64,000 bases of DNA from Diphasiastrum complanatum (taxonomy: Eukaryota > Streptophyta > Lycopodiopsida > Lycopodiales > Lycopodiaceae), in NCBI GenBank assembly GCA_029204225.1, contig CM055096.1, positions 69,773,444-69,837,443 of the forward strand. The letters run 5' to 3'. Of the stretch, positions 44,400-53,520 are shown one piece after another. Position 1 is the stretch's first letter. Each line of letters starts with the position of its first letter. The translations under genes were made by a program, and so were the position numbers. The notes under the pieces were generated by a model, which saw only the letters and a list, made by a program, of their open reading frames with translations, did no database searches and had not been told where the DNA came from.

Positions 44400-47000
44400 T
44401 TGCAGAAAATGAACGATTTTTGTGGTTTTTCTTATTTCTTCAGATCCAGATGGATCTTAGAAATGGTGTTTTGTCTTACCTTCCTTGCTCATCAATCTCA
44501 AGTGGATTAGGTTTAAGAAGGAGTTGTCTAAGAAGAATGAGTCTAAAACTAATGAACAATAATATGGAAAACAACAAAAGAATTATGGTGATAAGAAGAT
44601 CTGCAACATATGCAGAAGATCAAGTCACACAGAAGAAAAGTGTTGGCTAATTCAAAGATTGAATGTATTCATTGTCATAAACGGGGTCATGCAGCAATAT
44701 ACTATTATTAGAATCCTAGAAACAAAAAGGTGAAAAATCGAAACGAACCTTCAGATTCAAACTATGTCGAAGAGAAATCATAATGTTGTAGATCAGGAAG
44801 ACAGTGCAACAAGAAATTTAGCAGCTTATGTTAGTACTGATATATGTTTCAATTCGAGAAGTAGTACTTGATTTGGGAGCCACCTCACATTTTGTTTCCT
44901 CGAAACAAATTTTGTCTGAGTACAAGAAGACGAACGATTTGAGATTCATTATACTTGGAGACGGTTTTAAACATGTAGTTGATGGAACTAGTATATTATG
45001 GCTGGACACGAATCAGGGAGACAAGAAACTGGAGGAAGTTCTCTATGTCCCTACTCTTGATAAAGATCTTCTATCTGTAACAAAGATAGTCGATACGGGC
45101 ATGTCAGTAACCTTCACAAAGAACTCTTGTAAATTGTTCGAGGAAGATTCTGATAACCTGGTTGCTAAAAGCAACAGAGGAGAAAATTTGTATCACCTAA
45201 ACATTCGAACAAGAATCGAACAAGTCAATCAGATTCATGACTCAACAGATATACTGCAACACAAAAGACTATGTCATATGAACATGGAAGCCTTGTACCA
45301 AGCCAATAAAAGTTAGAGAATTCAAGGAGTCGAAATCAAAAGTAGAGATATTCGAACTACCTTCGAATCTTGTCTTAAAGGCAAGATGACTAGAACACCT
45401 TTCAATAAGGATGTTTATAAACCAACTGTGGTACTTGAAATTGTGCATTTAGATATTTGTGAACCATTCGGAGATTGTTGTTGGGTGATGCAAAGTACTT
45501 CATTACATTTATTGATGGCTTCAGCAAGTTTGCTATAGTATACTTTATTTGTACCAAATCTAAAGCTTTCAAGAAATTTGTTGAGTATACAAATTGGGCT
45601 GAGAAGCAGACAATTTACATTCATCATACTATTGTGTTTATGTACCCGAAACTGGCAAGATAAAAGTTGTTCGAGATGTTAAATTTGATGAGACAAAATA
45701 CATAGCAGACAGTGATCTAGTCAGCTATGAAATTCTCAAAAATTACTATGAGCTACCAACGACAATAGAAGAAAAACAAGCAGAAGATGAAAGAGAGTTA
45801 CCAGATTCAGAGGGAGGTCAAGATCGAATACCTAACAGACTAGAATCGCCAACTTGAATTCCAGCAAAAAAGTTCGAATCAGAATCAAACTCGAAACCTG
45901 TAGAATCAAACTTGAAACCACCTGTGAGAAGATCAGACAAACAACAAAAACCACCAGAAAGGTATGGTCAGGATGTTTTTAATGCATCCATCAAATTTTG
46001 TGGATTCTCTGACGAACCTCAAACATTGGAGGAAGCCATAGATGGACCAAGTAAAGATCGCTGGATTCAGGCAATGGAGGACGAAATGTCATCCATGTAC
46101 AAGAACAATGTATGGACACTTGCACCTATACCTGATGACAGAAAACCAGTCAAGTGCAAGTGGATCTACAAGATTAAAACAGGTCCTGATGGAGAAAACA
46201 TCAGATACAAGACAAGGTTGGTTGCTAAAGGATTTTCACAAAAGTATGGGATCGACTACACTGATACTTTCTCACCGATAGTTAAACATACATCAATTCG
46301 CTTGTTATTTGTGTATGTAGTGGCTCATGATTTGAAAATCCATATTGTGGATGAGAAAACTGCTTTCTTGCATGCAAAATTGGAAGAAGAATTATTCATG
46401 GACCAACCACTTAGTTTTGTAAGCCAAGAATATCCAAAAATATGGATGTCACATGAATAAGGCATTTATGGTCTCAAACAGGCAGTGAGACAATGGTATA
46501 GAAAGAAGGATGAAGCACTACGATCCATAGGCTTCAAACCTTTATTTGCTGAATCAAATGTCTATATCAATCATGTCCAAAATGAAATAATCATTTCAGT
46601 TGTTTATGTTGATGACACGCTTATCTTCTCAAGGAGAGAGAAGTTACTTTCAGATGTCAAAAGAGACATTTTTAAAATATTTGAAACTGTTGACCTAGGA
46701 GAAGCTAAAATCTATCTAGGCTTGCAGATCGTGAGAGACTTTGAAGGTGGTAAGTTGTATCTTCACCAACAAAAGTATACTCAAAAGATCATTGAAGACT
46801 TCAACATGCTCGAATGCAAAGGTGTGCATACTCCCATACTACAATATCTCTAGGAAACGAAAGACTATGGACTGTGTTATTCGAAGGAAGCTGGATTTCA
46901 CATCGAATCTTATAGTGACGCAAGCTAGGCATCCATGAAGGATGATAGCAAAAGTATTTCAAGAAATTGTACTCTAGCATCTAGCGCAGCCATACTTTGG
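44400..47000 (+). mobile_element. Ty1/copia element E: gag, protease, partial integrase, reverse transcriptase, partial RNase H
   Basis: Plus strand. Knuckle CNICRRSSHTEEKC at 44600-44640 with a second, broken one soon after (IECIHCHKRGHAAIYY, final Cys to Tyr). Protease VVLDLGATSHFVSS at 44864-44905, where the catalytic DSG is DLG, then LEEVLYVPTLDKDLLSVTKI. Pre-integrase HKRLCHMN. Integrase keeps VHLDICEPF and YFITFIDGFSKFAIVYF but jumps to VVRDVKFDETKYIADSDLVS, losing the second Asp and the Glu. Reverse transcriptase: NNVWTLAPIPDDRKPVKCKW, RLVAKGFSQKYGIDYTDTFS, GIYGLKQA and YVDD at 46605-46616. RNase H is a stub: YSDASWAS, ILWTSNQRELETF. Several stops. Relative of the minus element at 48325-51745. 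Confidence 0.95.
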
Positions 47001-47009
47001 ACTAGCAAT

Positions 47010-47410
47010 CAACGTGAACTTGAAACTTTTCTATTTGTGACCAATTCGAAGGATTCGCAAAACAATGTCTTATGGAAGCTCGTGGCTTTCTTGTTGAAGC
47101 TTGAAAAGATTCGCGAACAGAATCTTGTGGTGAATTTTTTTTTTCTGTTCAAGCCTCAGATGTCACGAAATTGTCGCGAACAATTCGCAAAATCTTCTGG
47201 ATTGCTCTTCAAGCTCACCTGTCATGAAACTATCTCGAACAGTTCGCAAAATATTCTAGCTTCCTTCAAAATCAGGAATTGTCATCTGTCGTGAACGATT
47301 CACGAATGAGAAAAATGTCGCAAAGAGACAAGTGTCACAAATAATTTGCGAAACACGAAGCTGAAACGAAGAGACAGACTGTCGCGAAATATTCGCGGAC
47401 AAATTATATT
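47010..47410 (+). repeat. TCGCGAA-rich degenerate repeat block
   Basis: Between 47040 and 47400 the motifs TCGCGAACA, TTCGCAAAA and TTCGCGAA recur about every 50-70 bases, along with decayed forms TCGTGAACGATTCACGAA and TCTCGAACAGTTCGC. Arms such as TCGCGAACAATTCGC are nearly self-complementary. It starts where the RNase H of element E stops, so it may belong to that element's 3' end. Confidence 0.6.
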
Positions 47411-47920
47411 CGAGCCTAGAAATAGAATGTGTATTGGAATATGAACCATTGTAAACGGTTAGATTTATACCGTTACAGTATTAAAAGGCCAAAAGACCTA
47501 TCCTGTAGCAATATAAATACATATGCACTACTCGTTGAAATTAACTCATTCAGAAACACAACAGCAAGATAAGACAACAAGAGATGTATATTGATGAATC
47601 AGATTCAAAGTTATAAAATTCCATCCTTGATCAATAGTTTCTTATTGTCTAATGGTCTTGAGTTGTCTCATACTTCCACATATAGTATCTTACTTCCGCA
47701 TATAATTTTTGCATGCATATTCAATCAGAATAAATAATGTTCTATTAGTACATAGGCTAGATAAAATCGTGATTGAAGACACTGACATTAGTTTGATTTA
47801 TTCGAACTCACATCGTGTTCTTTGTGGAAGAATAATTGCTATATTTCCTAAAGCTTCGTCGTGATTTTGGATTTGAGTATCTACAATGGAGAGGACATCA
47901 AAATTCTAATTGATGATTTT
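47411..47920. other. LTR-like non-coding stretch
   Basis: Contains a good TATA box (AATATAAATACATATGC near 47513) downstream of GTATTAAAAGGCC. Probably the promoter of an LTR belonging to element E or its relative, but no TG...CA pair could be fixed. Confidence 0.4.
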
Positions 47921-47939
47921 TGACCTTTTCCATGGAATT

Positions 47940-48210
47940 GGTCATAACTTTACCACATGACAACTCAAATTTTTCCAACGACGCAAATTTTTTTGAAGAC
48001 TCAAATTTTTCGGAAGATTTGAATCTTTCGGAAGACTCGAATTTTGGAACGAGTCAAGTTTTTGGAACTACTCAAAGTTTTCCGACAAATCGAATTTTTT
48101 GGAAGACTCGAATTTCTCTAAAGACTCGAGTTTTTGGAACGACTCTTTTCGATGACTCGAAGTGGATCACTTTTTTTCAAAACTCGAATTTTTTCAGAGA
48201 GTAACACAAT
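47940..48210. repeat. CTCGAATTTTT-type degenerate minisatellite, small array
   Basis: About a dozen units of 18-24 bp around GACTCGAATTTTTC, with variants ACTCAAATTTTTCC, GATTTGAATCTTTC and GACTCGAGTTTTTGGAAC. It is the same family as the 1.1-kb array at 62236-63335. Confidence 0.85.
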
Positions 48211-48324
48211 CCGAAATTCTTCGTTTTATGAAGGTATTGTAGGATTCGCCTTGCGATCTTCCAGTGTGTAGGAGATGGGTTCACATTGAATTGGCTCATC
48301 ATATATGCAACATAAGCTAGTAAT

Positions 48325-49060
48325 TCAATCAGCCTCCTGTAAGACGTGTCCTACATTATCTCCTTTTTCTTCGTCAGTCTTCAAATAGTCTTCATTTGTC
48401 AAAATTGTTCTTGCAAGCATTGGGGTGTTTGTCCCTTCGCAATCTGTCATCCTAAAATCATCTAAGATCTTCTGGATGTATCTGAACTGATGAAGATATA
48501 GCTTGCATTCGTCATAATCATGGTCGATTTGCAAGCCTAGATAACATTTGGCTTCTCCGAGGTCTGTTATCTCGAAATGTTTTGGAATGTCGCTCTTCAT
48601 TTTGACAATCAACTCTTCGCTTCTGCACAGTAACATTGTGTCGTCTACGTACACAACAACAATGATGATCTTCCCATATATGATCCTTGTATAAACATTC
48701 GAATCGGCCATCCGTGGCTCAAAGCCTAAGGATCGTAGGGCATGATCCTTCTTCTTGTACCATTGTCACGCGAATTGAAGCAATCTATAGATACTCTTGT
48801 GCATTTGGTAGGCATAGTGGGAAGTGATTCACAGATGTAACCCAGAGGTTGGTCCATATAGACTTCTTCATCTAGTTTGCCATGTAAGAAAATTGTTTTC
48901 TCATCGACTATGTGAATCCTGAGATCATAAGCAACTGCATATGCAAACAATAGGCATAAGGACGCATGCTTCATGACTGGAGAAGCAGGTCCGAAACCAT
49001 TTCGGTTTATAGATGTTCTAGCCGTAGGCAAGCTTGTTGTCCTTTCTTCATCTGATTTGT
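48325..49060 (-). mobile_element. Ty1/copia element F: reverse transcriptase
   Basis: Minus strand. Upstream piece PASPVMKHASLCLLFAYAVA, LRIHIVDEKTIFLHGKLDEE and VYMDQPLGYI (49031-48850), then, after a frameshift, VYTRIIYGKIIIVVVYVDD with YVDD at 48651-48640, SDIPKHFEITDLGEAKCYLG and LYLHQFRYIQKILDDF. Closely related to element E at 46200-46850. It ends near 48325 without RNase H. The first part of the reverse transcriptase, up to the KARLVAKG segment, is missing between 49060 and 49080. Confidence 0.93.
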
Positions 49061-49079
49061 CACTCAGTTGATGTGAGGT

Positions 49080-50063
49080 TCAAACATCTTCGTTTAAGTT
49101 TTCAGGTTCTGCTCCCTCTGTCATGGTTGGTAGGTCATAGTAATGCTTTCCTAAGACTTCATAGCTGGCTAAATCATCATCGGCCATTGTTTTGCTTTCA
49201 TCGAACTTGACGTCTTTGACTGTTTTCACTTTATTCATCTCTGACATGTAGATCATGTAGTATGACAAATGGTTTTGTCATACCCAATGAGGTATCCTTT
49301 CTCATCGAGCTTCTTTCAAAGCTTGTCTGGAATGTGTGCATAAGTTGCACAGCCAAAGATCCGAACATGCATCAGATTGGGCTTTCTACCCCCACCATAG
49401 TTCGTGTGGTGTCATGTGAGGAACACCATATTTGCCTATCCTGTTCTGGATATAGACGGTTGTAGCTTTTGCTTCAATCCACATCACTCTTGGTGCCTTT
49501 GAGTAGGCCATCATGCACCTTGCGGCTTCCATGAGTGTCATGTCCTTCCTTTCAGCAATACCATTGTGTTATAGTGTATAGGATGCAGTCCTTTTGTGAA
49601 GGATTTCTCAATCATTACATAAGTCAACGAAGCGGTTCAAGATGTATTCTCCATTACGATCAGTTCTGATCTATTTCACTTTGCTTCATATGCATCTTTC
49701 TGTCCAGTTCACGTATTCTGTGAGCTTGTCAAGTGCTTTTGATTTGTTGTATGAAGTAGACTCTAGAAAACTTGTTGTAGTCATCAATGAAGGTAATGTA
49801 GTATTTCGAGCCTCCTACGAGATCACGTTGAAAGGTCCACAGATGTCTGAATGTACCAGCTCCATAATCTTTGTCGTTTTTAAGGAGTCCTTGGTGAAAG
49901 GAGTCCGGGACATCTTCCCTTTCATGCATGCATCAAAGGTTGTCGAGTTCCTTGCGTTCGTAATGCTCACTCCTATAATAGCTCCATACTGGCTTGCTGG
50001 CTTGTTTGATAAAATGCCTTTGGGTTCATGTGGCATAGTCTTTTGTGCCATAGAACATGTGAG
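49080..50063 (-). mobile_element. Ty1/copia element F: integrase
   Basis: From the right: pre-integrase LWHKRLCHMNPKAF (near 50060-50020), CMKGKMSRTPFTKDSL, catalytic region MELVHSDICGPF (about 49880-49850), YYITFIDDYNKFSRVYF, IRTDRNGEYILNRFVDLC near 49660-49620, then in shifted frames HVRIFGCATYAHIPDKL, GYLIGYDKTI and VKDVKFDESKTMADDDLASY. This is a nearly full copia integrase, though with several stops and shifts. It still has the part that element E lost. The gag side is cut off at about 50060 by a plus-oriented LTR. Confidence 0.9.
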
Positions 50064-50882
50064 AAATTGGCAAAAATCTAGCTTGGTATTTTTTATGATA
50101 GAAGTTTGTAAGTGAATCTCACATGTGTGGAGGATGTTCCCACGTGTGGAGAATTGTAAATTAAATAAAAATGTTTGATATAGGGGTCTCATAGAATTTC
50201 ATAGTCAAGCATTTAGGTGTAGGATGTTGATAGGGTCAAATTTGGCATAGATGGCAAATTATCCATTTCCACTTGTAATGCCACTATCGAGCCAAAATAG
50301 AGTAGGAGGCCAGACTTGTGCCAATTAGAGTGTAGACAAGTGTAATGCTTTTGTTTGATGAAGTTTAAGAGGTCCAATAGGATTTAGAGGTGGAACCATG
50401 AGTGGTCCAATAGAATTTGAGGTTTGCTTGAAAATGGTCCAATAGAATTTAGAGGTGCATGGATCAATGGTCCAATAGGATTAAGAGGTGTCAAAGTGTG
50501 GTCTAATCATAGTTAAGCATAGTGGTAGCTCGTGGATCTACTAGTATCATTGTACTCCTCATTTGGATCTAATTGATTTGGTGATTGTGTTGATTTTGAG
50601 TGTTATTGGATTTCTAGCTTTCTCTCTCTACCTGAGAGCTCATGATGGTTTTTTCTCTCTCTACCCGAGGAGAGCAGATTGTTTTTACTTAGAATAATTT
50701 CTGAATACTTCCCACACGTGTGAGTGAGAGTTGGAAGTGATTGAATGCATGTAGTAGTGTGTTTTTGCCATAGGATCTAAGATTGATCTTGAATCTCAAT
50801 CTAGTCTTGATCTTGGTGCATCTACACACCTTAGGAGATCACAAGTACATGTAGTGGACAATCCACACGTGTGAAATCAACA
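50060..50882 (+). repeat. Copia 5' LTR inserted in element F
   Basis: Ends AATCAACA at 50882, directly before a canonical primer site. The start is probably TGAGAAATTGGC near 50060, where the integrase breaks off. It has CACACGTGTG at 50713-50722 and 50864-50873, CACATGTGTG near 50115, and a four-unit tandem repeat at 50371-50490. In layout it resembles the LTR at 43538-44275 (palindrome near the primer end, GAGAGAGAAA tract), but the sequences differ too much to be sure of one family. Confidence 0.78.
50371..50490 (+). repeat. Four-unit tandem repeat, 32-33 bp period
   Basis: Units start at 50371, 50404, 50436 and 50469 with core GGTCCAATAGRATTTAGAGG. It lies inside the LTR at 50060-50882. 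Confidence 0.88.
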
Positions 50883-50895
50883 TGGTATCAGAGCC
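50883..50895 (+). promoter_or_regulatory. tRNA-Met primer-binding site (canonical)
   Basis: TGGTATCAGAGCC directly after the LTR end; fixes the LTR boundary and the plus orientation of this insertion. Confidence 0.93.
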
Positions 50896-51152
50896 TACCT
50901 AAGGTTACCATGCATTTTGATCCATTTAATTGAAAACTATTCATCAATCTTGAGCTAGAAATTGTCAAGGCTCATTTTCCTAGCTATCTTGTTCAATTTT
51001 GGATCAAAAGAGATCAAAAGGACATTGATTGGATCTAACGTGGTACTGTACGGAATCAGGTGCTCAAACATGTGTAAGGAACATCCAATTTCAGTTTGGA
51101 AGTTCTCTCTCATGCTTGATCCATTTATCTTGCTTGATAGCTTGTTTTGAAG
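50896..51152 (+). mobile_element. Leader of the inserted copia, truncated
   Basis: Non-coding leader after the primer site. It ends near 51150, where element F gag begins on the other strand, so the rest of the inserted element is deleted. Confidence 0.6.
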
Positions 51153-51760
51153 CTATTTTTGTCTAGTTTCTGATGCAATTAGTTTCATTCCATTGATCTT
51201 CGGGTTCAGCCAACACGAACCGATTGTGTGTCCTTCGCGTTTGCATCTCACGCATGACGTTGTCCTGTTGCCTTGGCTTTTCTTTGTTTTTCCATTTGCC
51301 TTTGGTGCCTCATTCTGTCTGCTGGTCTCGATCTTGATTTCAATCTGACTCTCTCTTAGGCTTGAACTGCTTCTTCGACTTCTTGTTGTTGTTGTAGAGA
51401 GCCTGATCTGAGCTGTCCTTGTGATCAAGGTGCTCATGGGCTTTGACTTCTCTTCGAATCTCAATCACTGCTTTTTCGAGAGTCATCTACAGATCTTTCG
51501 CTAGCAACGTTTGGGTCTTATGGAGGGATCTTGGTAAAGCTCGTAGCAAATAGGTGAGTTGCTTCTCTGCTGATACGACATTGTCTGTTCCGGCGTTGTG
51601 TAACGAAAGGAACAAATCCTTCATCTTTCTGATAAAGGATGTGAGGTCTTTGCCATCCCATCATAGGTTCGTCATCAGTTGATCTTCGAGAAGCATTATC
51701 TGGATGCATGATTTTGTCTGGAATCTTGTAAGTAATGCATTCCACATCTCTTTTGTATTA
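51153..51760 (-). mobile_element. Ty1/copia element F: gag
   Basis: Minus strand. Reads, across frames, FIRKMKDLFLSLHNAGTDNV, VSAEKQLTYLLRALPRSLHK and LEKAVIEIRREVKAHEHL, the UBN2 gag, then a basic, Gln/Ser-rich linker and the CCHC knuckle CVRCKREGHTIGSC (about 51190-51235). The matching integrase lies at 49080-50063, beyond the inserted LTR; the protease is missing. Confidence 0.85.
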
Positions 51761-52094
51761 GAGAGTGTGATGCCACAAAATTGTTAAATATTGAATATCA
51801 ACCTGAATATGGCATGATATACTCAAAAATGAAGATATGAGCTGGATAAATATAAATCATGAAGAGGCCTAAGTCATTTTTTGAGAATATAGCTCCTAAG
51901 TACTTGCCTTGTATTTAAGGACGAGACCTTTAAAAGGGAAAACATTGCCTTGGATAGCCTTTATTAGGCCATCCACGTGAAATGACTAGATATGAATCGA
52001 CATATTAAACTAGAGTAATTTTAACTCTTAGTTAAATATACCTATTATGGTATAGTTGAACATATACTCAACCTAATTGTTAACTAGACTTTTT
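51761..52094. other. No recognisable gene
   Basis: AT-rich, many stops in all frames; no repeat or RNA recognised. Confidence 0.5.
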
Positions 52095-53050
52095 CACGGG
52101 TGTCGAATTTCCACAAAATACAGGTTTCGCTCCCAATCCACATAAAGACTGAAAAGTTCGGGATAGGCCATATTTACATTGATCAGCAAACCTGCATCAT
52201 CAAAAGTGTCTAAATCCGCAATAGCTTTTGGTTTGTACACTTGGAACTGCAACTTCCGCTTCCAAAATTGTCGCTTATTGTCTTCATTTCACAAAAATTG
52301 AAATTCTTTAATACGAATGTATTCGAGAGCATACATAGCAGAAGAGCCTATGTATACCTCAGCTGAACCGAAAGGCACAACTTGGAATTTTCCCTGAATT
52401 ATGCCCCAACAGAGACATCCTTCTGCTAACTGGGCCCATAACCAGAGAAAGTCGTCCTTTTCCCATGGTGTCTTGCAGTCATCGAAGGCGATTCCTACTG
52501 CACCTGGTAGCATCATGTAATCCACACGCCATTGTAATTCAATGTTAAATGCTTGCGGACACCACTTTCAGAATCGATCAGCAAATGCATTGAATCTTTC
52601 AGCACATACCTTCAATTGGTTTCGACGTGGTCGCTTTGGCTGAGTAGTTGTTGTTGCCAAATCTTGAGTTTGCAAATCAGCAGCTAGCTTCTGGACTTCT
52701 AGCTGCTGTTTGAGATCAGACAACTCCTATTCGAGCTTGTCGATCTTCTCTACTGCCTCCAAATACTCTGGATGGTCAGCAACTCCTGAACAGGTAGACA
52801 CAACTTGAAGTTGCTGCGTCAGATCATCTATTCGCAACAGGGCCTATACGTATTCGTTGTGGCCCGCTGCAAGTTTGGGTGGCTTCAATAGATAACTCCT
52901 TCAACTCAGCCAACTCTTTTTCGACAAGTGCCTTCTCATCCTCGAGTGGTTGCAGGAACTTGACTCGAAAATTTTTGAGCATCTAGCCTTGGAGCTGTTT
53001 CAGTTTCGAGAGGTCTATTGTGATAGAGCCTGCATTGCTACATATAGAGC
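52095..53050 (-). pseudogene. Unrecognised decayed protein-coding sequence
   Basis: I do not recognise this protein. On the minus strand one frame is open from about 52690 to the stop at 52095 except for two TGA codons (52568-52570 and 52289-52291), giving about 200 residues. It has a basic start (KRPRRNQLKVCAERF), a Trp-rich middle (KDDFLWLWAQLAEGCLCWGI), GSAEVYIGSSAMYALEYI and an end with DLDTFDDAGLLINVNMAYPE. Upstream, to 53050, shifted frames encode Glu/Lys/Leu-rich segments such as EDEKALVEKELAELKEL that suggest a coiled coil. Both TGAs would be CGA with one C-to-T change. It may be a host pseudogene or a retroelement ORF; no catalytic motif is visible. Its right side ends near a long microsatellite. 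Confidence 0.45.
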
Positions 53051-53285
53051 AAGCACAGCTTCTGTCTTTATTCGTGTTGCTCGCTCCTACTGCAGATGTT
53101 TCTGGAGAGCATCTTAAATTTTTTTTGAAAAAAATGTTGGAAGGCATCTAGAAATATTCTCAAAAAGATTCTAGAAAGGCATGAAAAAATCTCGAAAATT
53201 TTTGAAAAATGATTTTGGAAGAATGCTAGAAACTGGTAGAAAAAAATCACGATCAATTTCTTGACTTGTGAACCTCCTTTGCAGA

Positions 53286-53444
<159 letters not shown>

Positions 53445-53520
53445 TTGCTGATTGACGAGCTTATCGATATAGATCCATTTCACATTCCTATACCCTCCTT
53501 GCATATCATATTAGGACATT

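Noticed and set aside
49642-50115. Plus-strand open frame of 157 codons
   Set aside because: Antisense to copia integrase blocks with catalytic context; composition is that of a shadow frame.
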